A DNA stretch of 64,000 nt from contig CP065366.1 in the NCBI GenBank assembly GCA_023206055.1, positions 2,418,001 through 2,482,000 of the forward strand. The letters are read 5' to 3'. The notes under the pieces were generated by a model. That model was not told the origin of the DNA and made no database searches. It saw only the letters and a list, made by a program, of their open reading frames with translations. Shown in pieces: positions 54,737 through 64,000 of this stretch. Position numbers and translations under genes: made by a program. Positions within the stretch are counted from its first letter, which is position 1; each line of letters begins with the position of its first letter. The stretch comes from Vibrio cyclitrophicus. Lineage in GTDB: Bacteria > Pseudomonadota > Gammaproteobacteria > Enterobacterales > Vibrionaceae.

Positions 54737-56008
54737 ATGGCACAATTTATCGATCGGAGGCTCAATGGCAAAAATAAGAGTGCTGTGAATAGACAGCGTT
54801 TCTTACGACGCCATAAAGAGCAAATCAAAGAATCTGTGGCCGATGCAGTCAACCGACGCTCAATCACCAATACTGAAACCGGTGAAGACGTCACTATTCC
54901 CCATAAAGACATCAAAGAGCCAAGCTTTCACCAAGGTCAAGGCGGCGTAAGAGAACGCGTTCACCCAGGTAATGACCAGTTCATCACGGGCGATAAAATT
55001 GAACGTCCTAAAGGTGGCGGTCAAGGTGGTGGCTCAGGCCAGGGTGACGCAAGCCCTGATGGCGAAGGCCAAGATGAATTTACCTTCCAAATTTCAAAAG
55101 ATGAGTATCTTGATATTCTCTTTGAAGATTTAGCTCTGCCTAATCTAGAGAAGAATCAGGTCAACAAAATCACCGAATGGAAAACTCACCGATCTGGTTA
55201 CCAAAGTGCGGGGATTCCGTCCAACATCGCTATTGTTCGTTCACTGCAGCAATCTCTGGCTCGTAGAACTGCGATGACAGCAGGTAAAAAGCGCGAGCTT
55301 AACCTACTGATGGAGCAGCTTGACCAAGTTAAAATGACAGAGCCGGCACAACCTTTTGAAGAAGGTCGCCTCAAAGAAGAAATTGCCGAGTTACGTAAAA
55401 AAATTGAAAGTGTGCCGTTCATTGACACCTTCGACTTACGTTTTAAAAACTACGAGAAGCGCCCTATTCCATCTAGCCAAGCGGTCATGTTCTGTCTAAT
55501 GGATGTGTCTGGGTCAATGGATCAGGCCACAAAAGATATTGCGAAGCGCTTTTATGTCCTTCTGTATCTGTTCCTAAACCGCACCTACGAAAACGTCGAT
55601 GTTGTGTTTATTCGCCACCATACTCAGGCTAAAGAAGTCGACGAACATGAGTTTTTCTACTCACAAGAAACCGGTGGCACCATTGTTTCGAGTGCATTGA
55701 AACTGATGAAGGAAATTGTCGCAGACCGCTACCCTGCTAATGAGTGGAACATCTATGCTGCACAAGCCTCTGATGGCGATAACTGGGCTGATGACTCTCC
55801 TCGTTGTAAAGAGCTATTGGTCAATACGCTTCTGCCAACTTGCCAATATTACTCTTACATCGAAATAACACGCCGCTCTCATCAAACACTTTGGCACGAA
55901 TACGAAAAACTCGAGAGCAGCTTTGACAACTTCGCCATGAAAAACATTAAAACGGTGGATGATATTTTTCCTGTGTTTAGAGAACTGTTCCAGAAAGAGA
56001 CAGCGTAA
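54737..56008 (+). CDS. yeaH: DUF444 protein YeaH
   Basis: This 423-residue partner of PrkA has a Gly-rich low-complexity segment around residues 95-115 (GGGQGGGSGQGD) and a von Willebrand A-like C-terminal domain. The metal-site motif DVSGSMD lies near residue 257. It matches YeaH/YhbH of the DUF444 family, which occurs with PrkA in many bacteria. Middle gene of prkA-yeaH-ycgB. Confidence 0.95.
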   Translation: MAQFIDRRLNGKNKSAVNRQRFLRRHKEQIKESVADAVNRRSITNTETGEDVTIPHKDIKEPSFHQGQGGVRERVHPGNDQFITGDKIERPKGGGQGGGSGQGDASPDGEGQDEFTFQISKDEYLDILFEDLALPNLEKNQVNKITEWKTHRSGYQSAGIPSNIAIVRSLQQSLARRTAMTAGKKRELNLLMEQLDQVKMTEPAQPFEEGRLKEEIAELRKKIESVPFIDTFDLRFKNYEKRPIPSSQAVMFCLMDVSGSMDQATKDIAKRFYVLLYLFLNRTYENVDVVFIRHHTQAKEVDEHEFFYSQETGGTIVSSALKLMKEIVADRYPANEWNIYAAQASDGDNWADDSPRCKELLVNTLLPTCQYYSYIEITRRSHQTLWHEYEKLESSFDNFAMKNIKTVDDIFPVFRELFQKETA

Positions 56009-56019
56009 GGGAGTTTGCC

Positions 56020-57582
56020 ATGACAGCGAAATCAAACGTTGCAGAGAAAGATAAAGCTGCACAGAAAAAAAACGACAAGATGCTGCCTGACGGTCCAGAT
56101 TGGACGTTCAACCTCTTGGAGAAATACCACGTAGAAATTAAGCGCGTGGCGCAGCATTACCGTTTAGATACTTACCCAAACCAAATCGAAGTAATTACTT
56201 CAGAGCAGATGATGGATGCATACTCAAGCATTGGTATGCCAATCAATTACAACCACTGGTCATTTGGTAAAAAATTCATTCAAACTGAACAAAACTACAA
56301 GCATGGCCAAATGGGATTGGCGTACGAAATCGTAATCAACTCCGATCCTTGTATCGCTTATCTGATGGAAGAGAACACGGTCACGATGCAGGCGTTGGTA
56401 ATGGCTCACGCTTGCTATGGTCACAACTCTTTCTTTAAAGGTAACTACCTGTTCCAAACATGGACCGATGCCAGTTCTATCATCGATTACTTGTTGTTCG
56501 CTAAGAAGTACATTAGTGGCTGTGAAGAGAAATATGGTGTCGCAGAGGTCGAGCAGCTCCTTGATTCTTGCCATGCATTGATGAATTACGGCGTAGACCG
56601 ATACAAACGCCCTGAGAAGATTTCCATTGCAGAAGAGACAGCAAGACAAGAAGAACGCGAAGCTTATCTGCAATCTCAAGTGAATGAGCTTTGGCGAACC
56701 GTTCCTCAGAATAAAAGTAAGGAAGAAGAGACCAAGATCCGTTTCCCTAGCGAGCCTCAAGAAAATATTCTCTACTTTATCGAGAAGAACGCACCACTAC
56801 TTGAACCTTGGCAGCGCGAGTGTGTTCGTATTGTTCGCAAGGTAAGCCAATACTTCTACCCTCAGAAACAAACTCAAGTGATGAACGAAGGCTGGGCAAC
56901 CTTCTGGCATTACACCATTCTTAACCATCTTTACGACGAAGGCTTGGTGAGTGATAAGTTCATCTTAGAGTTTCTACACAGTCACACCAGTGTGGTTGCT
57001 CAACCCGCCTACAACAGCCCTTATTTCAGTGGGATAAACCCTTATGCACTTGGCTTTGCGATGTTTAGAGACATCCGACGCATCTGTGAAGAGCCAACTG
57101 ATGAAGACAGAGAGTGGTTCCCTGAATTAGCAGGAAGTGATTGGTTAGAAGCGGTGCATTTTGCTATGCACAACTTCAAAGATGAAAGCTTCATCAGCCA
57201 ATACCTTTCTCCAAAAATCATTCGAGACTTTAAGCTATTCTCTGTACTTGATGATGACCGTAAAAACACCATTGAGATAAGTGCTATTCACGATGACCCG
57301 GGCTACCGCCTAATTCGTGAGAAGCTTGCAGCGCAATACAACCTAAGTAACCTTGAACCGAATATTCAGGTGTTTAACGTCGATGTTCGTGGTGATCGCT
57401 CAATGACGCTGCAGTATGTACCTCATGACCGCATCCCACTTGATAAGGGCTACGATGAAGTAATGAAGCATCTCTACCGTTTATGGGGCTTCGATGTAAT
57501 TTTGGAAGAGGTAAAAGACACGGGTCATAGAGAAATTCTAACCACTTGTCCAAAACGTAATGATTACGGAGCCAAGATTTAA
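56020..57582 (+). CDS. ycgB: SpoVR family protein YcgB
   Basis: This 520-residue SpoVR-family protein has the hallmark MNEGWATFWHYTILNHLYDEG near residue 290 and PYALGFAMFRDI near 345. The family name comes from a Bacillus spore-cortex gene, but in gammaproteobacteria it accompanies prkA-yeaH in stationary-phase stress. It begins 11 bases after yeaH and is certainly in the same operon. Biochemical function unknown. Confidence 0.94.
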   Translation: MTAKSNVAEKDKAAQKKNDKMLPDGPDWTFNLLEKYHVEIKRVAQHYRLDTYPNQIEVITSEQMMDAYSSIGMPINYNHWSFGKKFIQTEQNYKHGQMGLAYEIVINSDPCIAYLMEENTVTMQALVMAHACYGHNSFFKGNYLFQTWTDASSIIDYLLFAKKYISGCEEKYGVAEVEQLLDSCHALMNYGVDRYKRPEKISIAEETARQEEREAYLQSQVNELWRTVPQNKSKEEETKIRFPSEPQENILYFIEKNAPLLEPWQRECVRIVRKVSQYFYPQKQTQVMNEGWATFWHYTILNHLYDEGLVSDKFILEFLHSHTSVVAQPAYNSPYFSGINPYALGFAMFRDIRRICEEPTDEDREWFPELAGSDWLEAVHFAMHNFKDESFISQYLSPKIIRDFKLFSVLDDDRKNTIEISAIHDDPGYRLIREKLAAQYNLSNLEPNIQVFNVDVRGDRSMTLQYVPHDRIPLDKGYDEVMKHLYRLWGFDVILEEVKDTGHREILTTCPKRNDYGAKI

Positions 57583-57666
57583 GACCCATCACAGTGAGTA
57601 GATGATGGGTATAAAACTCCGCTCCCCCTACAACATAGTGGTCAACCCGCTCGGAAGTGGAGCAAT

Positions 57667-57707
57667 AAAAAAGCGCATAAGTCTGATGACTTATGCGCTT
57701 TCTTTTT
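57667..57707. terminator. Bidirectional terminator ycgB / sohB
   Basis: A perfect 13-bp stem (AAGCGCATAAGTC at 57671-57683, GACTTATGCGCTT at 57688-57700) is flanked by A and T runs. Confidence 0.9.
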
Positions 57708-57744
57708 AAGGCTCAAACGTCTGTAAATGAACGCAAAGCACGAA

Positions 57745-57774
57745 AACTAGAACTAGAACTAGAACTAGAACTAG
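57745..57774. repeat. Tandem hexamer array (AACTAG)5
   Basis: Five perfect copies lie between the ycgB terminator and the sohB stop, in a position comparable to the two heptamer arrays. Confidence 0.95.
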
Positions 57775-57799
57775 ATACTAGTGCTAAAATGGAACAAGC

Positions 57800-58867
57800 T
57801 TAAACAATCGGCTTTTGGCCGCGTTCAATCAGCTTCATCAGCACACTGTCTGCAGATTTACCTGCCACGCCCGCTAGTTTGTCTGAAAGCTTTTTCTTCT
57901 GTACGTAGTGAATCGCTAGAACCGTTTTGTCTTTACATGCTGCTACGACTAAATCATCAGAAGTGCTGATCTCATCCACAAGCCCAAGTTCATGTGCTTG
58001 TGTACCAAACCAGTGCTCACCGGTTGCTACTTTTTCAAGATCTAACGCAGGACGATGGTCACGTATGAAGTCTTTAAACAAACCATGAGTTTCCTCTAGC
58101 TCTTCTTTAAACTTCTCGCGTGCTTTATCACTGTTCTCACCAAACATAGTAAGCGTGCGTTTGTACTCACCTGCCGTTAACTGTTCAAACTCAATGTCGT
58201 GCTTTTTAAGCAGCTTGTTGAAGTTTGGCAGTTGAGCGATAACACCAATAGAACCAACAATAGCAAAAGGTGCAGATACGATTTTGTCTGCGATACATGC
58301 CATCATATAACCGCCACTGGCTGCTACTTTGTCTACTGAGATAGTCAGAGGTAGACCTGCCGCTTTGATACGATCAAGTTGAGAAGACGCCAAACCATAG
58401 CCGTGAACCATACCACCGCCAGATTCCAGCTTAAGCAATACTTCGTCACCTTCGCGAGCAACAGCTAGAACCGCCGTTACCTCTTCACGTAAAGAAGCCA
58501 CTTCTTTAGCATCAATGCTGCCATTAAAATCGAGAACAAATAGGTGTGGTTCACGCTTGCTATCAAGCTCACCCTCTTTCGCTGCTTTCTTCACTTCTTT
58601 GCCACGTGATTTTACTTTCTCTTTTTCCGCTTTCTTTTCTGCTTTATCACGTGCTTTGATGAAAGCATCATCATGCAAATGGTGCTCTAGTTGTTCAATC
58701 GTTTGTTTGTGGTGCTCAGATAGGTTCGTGATTTCCAGCTCACCTTTAATTGCGCTTGATTTTCCACCCACAGATTTAGCTATCACTAAAATTGCAATGA
58801 TGGCGATTACAACGGTCGCAATCTTGGCTAAAAACAAGCCGTAGTCCAACAAAAATTCCAATGTCAT
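57800..58867 (-). CDS. sohB: S49-family inner-membrane peptidase SohB
   Basis: This 355-residue signal-peptide-peptidase-like serine protease has an N-terminal membrane helix (residues 8-30) and a Lys/Glu-rich segment (about 80-100). The S49 core has its catalytic Ser in VAASGGYMMACI near residue 185 and the catalytic Lys in AGEYKRTLTM near 235. SohB degrades membrane or periplasmic peptides. The neighbour yciK is conserved from E. coli. Confidence 0.95.
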   Translation of the reverse strand: MTLEFLLDYGLFLAKIATVVIAIIAILVIAKSVGGKSSAIKGELEITNLSEHHKQTIEQLEHHLHDDAFIKARDKAEKKAEKEKVKSRGKEVKKAAKEGELDSKREPHLFVLDFNGSIDAKEVASLREEVTAVLAVAREGDEVLLKLESGGGMVHGYGLASSQLDRIKAAGLPLTISVDKVAASGGYMMACIADKIVSAPFAIVGSIGVIAQLPNFNKLLKKHDIEFEQLTAGEYKRTLTMFGENSDKAREKFKEELEETHGLFKDFIRDHRPALDLEKVATGEHWFGTQAHELGLVDEISTSDDLVVAACKDKTVLAIHYVQKKKLSDKLAGVAGKSADSVLMKLIERGQKPIV

Positions 58868-59004
58868 ATCCCCTATTGTATGAATTAGTGTATTGTAACC
58901 ATCTTGTCACGATTACCAAGAATTTCTCATCATTCCGGTGGTTATCTGTGTGATTAAACATCAATGGAATGACGAACATAATAAAAGAAAGAAGGATAAG
59001 CACA

Positions 59005-59745
59005 GTGGATTACCCAATCTCTACAGATGCCCTCAAAGATAAAGTAATTTTGGTTACAGGTGCCGGTGCTGGCATTGGTCGCCAAGCTGCACTAAGCTTC
59101 GCTCAACATGGCGCTACTGTCATTCTGTTAGGCCGCAATGTCAAAAACCTAGAATTCATTTACGATGAAATCGAAAGTTCTGGTTACCCGCAACCTGCGA
59201 TTATCCCATTGGATTTAAAAGGCGCGACGAAACAGAACTACATCGACATGGCTGAAACCATTGAATCTCAATTCGGTCGCTTAGATGGTCTACTGCATAA
59301 CGCAGGTGTGCTTGGTACGTTAAGTCCGTTTGATCAAATCGATGAAGAAACGTTTGATGGCGTCATGCAAATCAACGTTAAAGCTGAATTTCTAATGACT
59401 CAAGCATTACTGCCAATCATTAAGAAAGCAGAAGCAGGTCGTATCGTATTCACCTCTTCAACCGTTGGTCACTCTGGCCGTGCATTCTGGGGCACTTACG
59501 CGATTTCTAAGTTTGCGACTGAAGGTATGATGCAAATCTTAGCCGATGAGCTTGAAGGCACAAACATCCGTGTTAACGCGATCAACCCAGGCGGAACTCA
59601 AACACGCATGCGTGCAAAAGCGTACCCAGGTGAAGATGCGAACAAGCTAAAAACACCACTCGACATCATCCCGCTGTATCTACACTTAATGAACCCAAGT
59701 GTGTCAGACATTAATGGCCAATGTATCGACGCTCAACCTAAATAG
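59005..59745 (+). CDS. yciK: Short-chain dehydrogenase YciK
   Basis: This 246-residue SDR oxidoreductase has the cofactor motif TGAGAGIG, NAG in LHNAGVLG, and the catalytic Ser...Tyr-X3-Lys (TSSTVGH, then YAISK). The substrate is unknown; homologues are annotated YciK. I chose a GTG start at 59005: an AAGGA ribosome site lies 8 bases upstream, and the protein then begins (V/M)DYPISTDALKDKVILVTG, aligning with E. coli YciK. An upstream ATG would add 12 non-homologous residues. Confidence 0.92.
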   Translation: MDYPISTDALKDKVILVTGAGAGIGRQAALSFAQHGATVILLGRNVKNLEFIYDEIESSGYPQPAIIPLDLKGATKQNYIDMAETIESQFGRLDGLLHNAGVLGTLSPFDQIDEETFDGVMQINVKAEFLMTQALLPIIKKAEAGRIVFTSSTVGHSGRAFWGTYAISKFATEGMMQILADELEGTNIRVNAINPGGTQTRMRAKAYPGEDANKLKTPLDIIPLYLHLMNPSVSDINGQCIDAQPK

Positions 59746-59768
59746 CTGATATTATGAGCAATAACAAG

Positions 59769-59795
59769 AAGTCGCTTTAATAGCGGCTTTTTTTG
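59769..59795 (+). terminator. Intrinsic terminator of yciK
   Basis: An AGTCGCT / AGCGGCT stem (one G-U pair; 59770-59776 and 59782-59788) is followed by T7. Confidence 0.85.
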
Positions 59796-59873
59796 TATCT
59801 AAATCAATCAACTAACACTTACTTCCGCTAATTTTCGTCATTTTGCTTTGCATCTTTTTCATTGTTAAATATA

Positions 59874-59889
59874 CTGTATAAATATACAG
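59874..59889 (+). promoter_or_regulatory. LexA (SOS) box of the imuA operon
   Basis: CTGTATAAATATACAG matches CTG-N10-CAG with an AT alternating core, the gammaproteobacterial LexA consensus. It ends 10 bases before the imuA ATG, overlapping the likely promoter or transcript start, so LexA would repress the whole imuA-imuB-dnaE2 operon. Confidence 0.92.
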
Positions 59890-59899
59890 GTATTTAATT

Positions 59900-60607
59900 A
59901 TGCATGAACTCATAAAAAACTTACAAGACCGCCAGTTAATCTGGAGAGGGCTACAAGTAACAACGCAAGGAAGTACCACTTCGACAGGCTATCCGCAATT
60001 GGATAAACAGCTTGATGGTGGCTTTCCTACACACGGCGTTATTGAAGTTGAATCACAACAAGGGATCGGCGAACTTCGTCTGCTTACCCCCTATTTAGCT
60101 CAGCAAAACTCACAGAAGTTGGCCATATTCATTAACCCGCCAGGGAAGATCTGTGCCGAGTTTTTTAGCAGCCAAGGGATTGAACTCGATAACATCTTGG
60201 TGATCGAGCCTCAACGCGACCTCGATGCATTATGGGCTGCCGAACAGTGTCTCAAGAGTGGTGCTTGTCATTCTGTATTGTTATGGGGAGCCGATCTCGA
60301 AATCCACCAAACCAAACGCCTACAAGCAGCAAGTGAAACCGGTAAGTGCCTGCAATTTCATTTTAAAGCCACCAGCCATAATCAACTATCCCTGCCCGTA
60401 TCCTTAAGCATGAAACTGTCTTCTCACGCCCAAGGGTTGAAGGTAGAGGTAACAAAAAGAAAAGGCAGTTGGTCGTATGGCAGCTTTATTCTAGACATGA
60501 CACACAACTGGCCGTTACTCACAGAGAAAGTTGTTTATGAAGACAATTTAGACCGGGCTTTGTCCGGTAACACTGTGCTGGCTTTTCCTATTGCGAAGCA
60601 AGGCTAA
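59900..60607 (+). CDS. imuA: Translesion synthesis accessory protein ImuA
   Basis: This 235-residue RecA-like protein of the ImuA/SulA-like family has the start GYPQLDKQLDGGFPTHGVIEVES, a degenerate nucleotide-binding region. It works with ImuB and DnaE2 in damage-induced mutagenesis. It is first in the operon, directly behind the LexA box, and ends 3 bases before imuB. Confidence 0.92.
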   Translation: MHELIKNLQDRQLIWRGLQVTTQGSTTSTGYPQLDKQLDGGFPTHGVIEVESQQGIGELRLLTPYLAQQNSQKLAIFINPPGKICAEFFSSQGIELDNILVIEPQRDLDALWAAEQCLKSGACHSVLLWGADLEIHQTKRLQAASETGKCLQFHFKATSHNQLSLPVSLSMKLSSHAQGLKVEVTKRKGSWSYGSFILDMTHNWPLLTEKVVYEDNLDRALSGNTVLAFPIAKQG

Positions 60608-60610
60608 CGT

Positions 60611-62080
60611 ATGTTGTGGCTTTATCTGCACTTTCCGTCTCTGCAGTTGGATACCTTGTTTGACTCTAATGAATTGGGTTCGAACGAAGACTCACGCAAG
60701 CAACCTATTATCATCGTAGATGAAAAAGATCACCGTGTACTGCAAGCTAACCCAGCTGCGCTGCAATCGGGAATTTCGCTTGATATGGGCTTAGGGTCTG
60801 CGGCGGCGCTTTGCCATCACTTACACGTCCACCCTTACAGTATTGAACTGGAGAAAAGTAAGCTCAAAGAGATCGCTCAATGGGCGTATCTAATCACTTC
60901 CGACATGGCGTTATTGCCACCTAATGGTTTGCTGATTAAAGCCTCTAACATGCTGTCACTTTACGATGGGCTAGATAACTACTGGCATGAGCTCAAAAGG
61001 CACTTAGAAACGCTCAATATCCAGTTCAGCTTTGCCACAGGTTATTCGCCGCTTTCTGCAATCCTTTTGGGCAAGCAAGCCATCAACCAAGCGACGAACA
61101 ATGTTGAGCAGATGAAAGCTTGGGTAAGTAAGCAGACGCTGAGTTCAAGCGAGCTACCAACTAAGCAAGTTGAACGCCTAAATCGTGTTGGTATTAATGT
61201 CGTAGAAGACCTATTAAAGCTGCCTTTGCAAGATGTCGCGCGCCGCTTTGATATCGACTTGGTGAACTATGTGGGTCGTCTTAATGGGCAGTTCAAGCAC
61301 CCTATTGATTTCTATCATCCACCAGAGAGTTTCCAACAATATTTGGAGCTGCTGTTTGATATTGAAAACATTCTATTTATCGAAAAGCCACTACTGAAAT
61401 TGTTGAACCAACTGGAATGCTTTTTGAAGCTACGTGACCGAGTAGCTTTTGAGTTAACACTAACTCTGCACCTTAGGGATAAAGACGATCACCCTATATC
61501 TTTCTATTCGGCGCAGGGCGATTATCTTGCTCGCAAATGGGCGAACCTAACGCATCTCACCTTAGAGTCACTGAAGATCACAGCCCCCGTTCAAGGGCTC
61601 ACTCTCTCGTTAACTCGTCATGGTGAGCCTCAAATGGACTACCATGATCTTTTCGATGGTAATACCGGAACACTTGCCGCGTTAGATTTGCTCTCACTAC
61701 TGCAAGCAAAGCTTGGGCAAGCCTGCATTCAAACACCGAAAATACAGTACGATCCAAGGCCAGAAAAGGCCAATCAGTATTCGATCCCCACACTGAGTAA
61801 GTTTGTAGCAAAGAGGCAAACGCCCACAGGGTTCGAGCAACAAGCCACTGCTTTCAACATCAACCAACAACGACTCAGGCCCAGTATTTTACTGCCAGAG
61901 CCCGAAGCCTTAACCGAAAGCGTCACCTTATCTCAAGGCCCTGAGCGCATTGTGTCTGGCTGGTGGGACGGAGAGAAAGTCATTCGTGACTACTTTATTG
62001 CTCACAGTGAAAACGGCCGCAGATTATGGATATTTAGAACGCCAGATAAACAATGGTTTTTGCACGGTTTATTTAGCTAG
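60611..62080 (+). CDS. imuB: Y-family polymerase-like protein ImuB
   Basis: This 489-residue protein has the Y-family fold but lacks the catalytic carboxylates. The first motif reads WLYLHFPSLQLD where active enzymes have an Asp-rich DMDxFF, and the SIDE motif is replaced by LLIKASNMLSLYDG. ImuB is a hub that links DnaE2 to the sliding clamp rather than a polymerase. Start 3 bases after imuA. Confidence 0.93.
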   Translation: MLWLYLHFPSLQLDTLFDSNELGSNEDSRKQPIIIVDEKDHRVLQANPAALQSGISLDMGLGSAAALCHHLHVHPYSIELEKSKLKEIAQWAYLITSDMALLPPNGLLIKASNMLSLYDGLDNYWHELKRHLETLNIQFSFATGYSPLSAILLGKQAINQATNNVEQMKAWVSKQTLSSSELPTKQVERLNRVGINVVEDLLKLPLQDVARRFDIDLVNYVGRLNGQFKHPIDFYHPPESFQQYLELLFDIENILFIEKPLLKLLNQLECFLKLRDRVAFELTLTLHLRDKDDHPISFYSAQGDYLARKWANLTHLTLESLKITAPVQGLTLSLTRHGEPQMDYHDLFDGNTGTLAALDLLSLLQAKLGQACIQTPKIQYDPRPEKANQYSIPTLSKFVAKRQTPTGFEQQATAFNINQQRLRPSILLPEPEALTESVTLSQGPERIVSGWWDGEKVIRDYFIAHSENGRRLWIFRTPDKQWFLHGLFS

Positions 62081-62176
62081 CCGTAAGGCTGTTTGGTAAG
62101 TCGTTCTTACCACTTGTTCCATTTAAACGTCCCTTTTCAATCATGTTCACTCGCAATGGTTAAGTGAGATTACGTT

Positions 62177-64000
62177 ATGTCTCAGCAATATTCAGAGCTC
62201 TTCTGTCAAAGTAATTACTCCTTCCTTGAGGGAGCCTCACACGCAGAGGAGCTTGTTTTACAGGCCGACTTCTTACGTTACAAAGCCCTTGCGGTCACCG
62301 ACGAGTGCTCGGTCGCGGGCATCGTCAAGGTTCACTCTGCAATCAAGCAACATAAACTGTCGCTCAAGCAAATTGTCGGGAGCATGTTTTGGCTAAATGA
62401 CGAGTGCCAAGTGGTTTTGCTATGCCCAAACAGACAAGCCTATGCCGAGCTGTGCCGTATTATTACCAACGCGAGACGTCGTAGCAGTAAGGGACATTAT
62501 CAGCTCTCTGAGTGGGATATCATGTCGGCTAAGCACTGCTTTATTCTTTGGCTTCCTCAACAGAAAAATGAAGACGCGCACTGGGGGCAATGGCTTTCTC
62601 AACATCATTCAGGTCGATTGTGGATCGGCTTACAACGACACTTAAAGCAAACTGACCAGCAGTACACGGATTACTGTGTTGAGCTGTCCCAACATCACCA
62701 TCTTCCTATTACTGCCTGTGGTGGCGTGCTGATGCACAACGCTAATCGCTTACCCTTGCAGCATTCACTCACTGCGATCAAGTATCAACGTCCCATTACT
62801 GAAGTGGGCAGTCACTTACTCGCCAATGCCGAGCGCTGTTTACGCAGCATCAATAAGCTCTCTCATATCTTCAAAGCTGAATGGCTAGAAGAGAGCAACC
62901 GAATCTCTGATCTGTGCGAATTTGATTTAGACAGCTTGCGCTACGAATACCCGAGCGAGCTGATTCCTCAAGGTGAGACACCCATGAGTTATCTGCGCAT
63001 GTTAGTCGAGAAAGGAAAACAGGCTCGCTTCCCACAAGGTGTACCTAATGACATCCAACAAATCATAGATAAAGAATTGGGGCTGATTGATGAGCTCAAC
63101 TACCCTTTCTTCTTTCTCACCATTCACGACATCGTGATGTTTGCCAAAAGCCAAGGGATTCTTTACCAAGGTCGAGGTTCAGCGGCCAATTCCGTGGTCT
63201 GTTACTGCTTAGAAATCACCTCTGTCGACCCAAGACAGATCTCAGTATTATTTGAACGCTTCATCAGTAAAGAACGTGATGAGCCGCCGGATATTGATGT
63301 CGATTTTGAGCATGAGCGCCGTGAAGAAGTCATCCAATACATCTACAAAAAATACGGTAGAGAACGCGCTGCGCTTGCCGCGACTGTCATTTCATATCGC
63401 TTCAAAAGTGCGGTAAGGGATGTAGGCAAAGCTTTAGGGTTACAGGAAACCCAGCTTGATTACTTTATTAAGAACACCAACCGCAGAGACAAAAACTTAG
63501 GTTGGCAGGCTCAGTTAACTCAATTAGGACTACAACCTGACTCTTTGAAGGGTCAGCAGTTTATCCATTTGGTTAATGAAATCATCGGCTTTCCACGTCA
63601 TCTATCTCAGCATGTTGGTGGCTTTGTGATCTCTTCCGGGCCTTTGTACGAACTGGTTCCCGTCGAGAATGCGGCTATGCACGATCGAACCATCATTCAA
63701 TGGGATAAAGATGATCTTGAAACCTTAGGGCTACTTAAAGTCGATGTACTCGCGCTTGGTATGCTTTCTGCTATTCGTAAGTGCTTCGACCTGATCAAAC
63801 GCATTCATGGGCGATCACTCACCATCGCAGAGATCACTCGTCTCAAGGACGACCCTCTGGTTTACGGCATGATTCAACGAGCAGACACGGTCGGTATCTT
63901 CCAAATTGAATCACGCGCGCAAATGAGCATGCTACCAAGGCTTAAACCAAAGACTTATTACGACTTGGTGATCCAAATTGCTATCGTACGTCCTGGGCCT
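62177..64000 (+). CDS. dnaE2: Error-prone DNA polymerase DnaE2 (ImuC), partial
   Basis: The 608 codons present run in frame to the window edge, and full-length DnaE2 is about 1,020-1,080 residues. The N-terminal PHP domain begins with FCQSNYSFLEGASHAEELV. The palm has GRGSAANSVVCYCL and the catalytic aspartates in EPPDIDVDFEH near residue 375. It is a C-family polymerase that inserts opposite lesions with ImuA and ImuB. It begins 96 bases after imuB. The shift from DnaE to DnaE2 rests on the imuAB context and the short PHP N terminus. Confidence 0.95.
   Translation, partial: MSQQYSELFCQSNYSFLEGASHAEELVLQADFLRYKALAVTDECSVAGIVKVHSAIKQHKLSLKQIVGSMFWLNDECQVVLLCPNRQAYAELCRIITNARRRSSKGHYQLSEWDIMSAKHCFILWLPQQKNEDAHWGQWLSQHHSGRLWIGLQRHLKQTDQQYTDYCVELSQHHHLPITACGGVLMHNANRLPLQHSLTAIKYQRPITEVGSHLLANAERCLRSINKLSHIFKAEWLEESNRISDLCEFDLDSLRYEYPSELIPQGETPMSYLRMLVEKGKQARFPQGVPNDIQQIIDKELGLIDELNYPFFFLTIHDIVMFAKSQGILYQGRGSAANSVVCYCLEITSVDPRQISVLFERFISKERDEPPDIDVDFEHERREEVIQYIYKKYGRERAALAATVISYRFKSAVRDVGKALGLQETQLDYFIKNTNRRDKNLGWQAQLTQLGLQPDSLKGQQFIHLVNEIIGFPRHLSQHVGGFVISSGPLYELVPVENAAMHDRTIIQWDKDDLETLGLLKVDVLALGMLSAIRKCFDLIKRIHGRSLTIAEITRLKDDPLVYGMIQRADTVGIFQIESRAQMSMLPRLKPKTYYDLVIQIAIVRPGP

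Overview
The window is chromosomal DNA from a gammaproteobacterium of the genus Vibrio, probably a marine species close to the Splendidus group; the species call is inference. The grounds are a monomeric NADP isocitrate dehydrogenase, an OmpT/OmpU-type porin, a DUF3360 membrane protein beside pflB, a bacterial Leu transferase (bpt) behind aat, and a gene order that I recall as resembling Vibrio chromosome I. No rRNA, tRNA, prophage or CRISPR array was seen.

Layout. 1-8.6 kb: glgCA (glycogen synthesis), topA, yciN, aroA and a glycine-zipper envelope protein. 8.6-15.3 kb: an N-degron cluster (aat-bpt, infA, clpA, clpS, cspD), with an intact IS3-family element inserted into a heptamer tandem repeat between infA and clpA. 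15.6-26.2 kb: icd, rluE, a DUF2057 protein, a porin, dinG, a TSUP permease, priC, rsmS (its stop codon lies inside a second heptamer array) and roxA. 26.3-33.6 kb: a chemoreceptor, an EmrD-like exporter, oligopeptidase B preceded by an overlapping lipoprotein-signal mini-ORF, and xthA. 33.7-39.8 kb: an accessory type I secretion locus (ABC exporter, HlyD adaptor, 958-residue RTX cargo) with a probable c-di-GMP-I (GEMM) riboswitch directly in front of the cargo. 39.8-43.2 kb: an arginine-type ABC importer (artPJQM) behind a tandem ARG box. 43.3-51.4 kb: an orphan lipoprotein, DUF3360, pflB, an LpxR-like deacylase and pflA. 51.6-57.6 kb: yfbU and the prkA-yeaH-ycgB stress operon. 57.8-64 kb: sohB, yciK and the SOS mutasome imuA-imuB-dnaE2 behind a perfect LexA box; dnaE2 runs off the window.

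How it works together. Most of the window is conserved housekeeping backbone. The parts that look accessory or rearranging are the IS element with its repeat array, the type I secretion locus, and the orphan lipoprotein. The most notable regulatory signal is the GEMM-like RNA between the HlyD adaptor gene and the RTX cargo gene, which suggests that second-messenger level sets production of the secreted protein separately from its exporter. Nearly every transcription unit ends in a clear intrinsic terminator, many of them shared by convergent genes.
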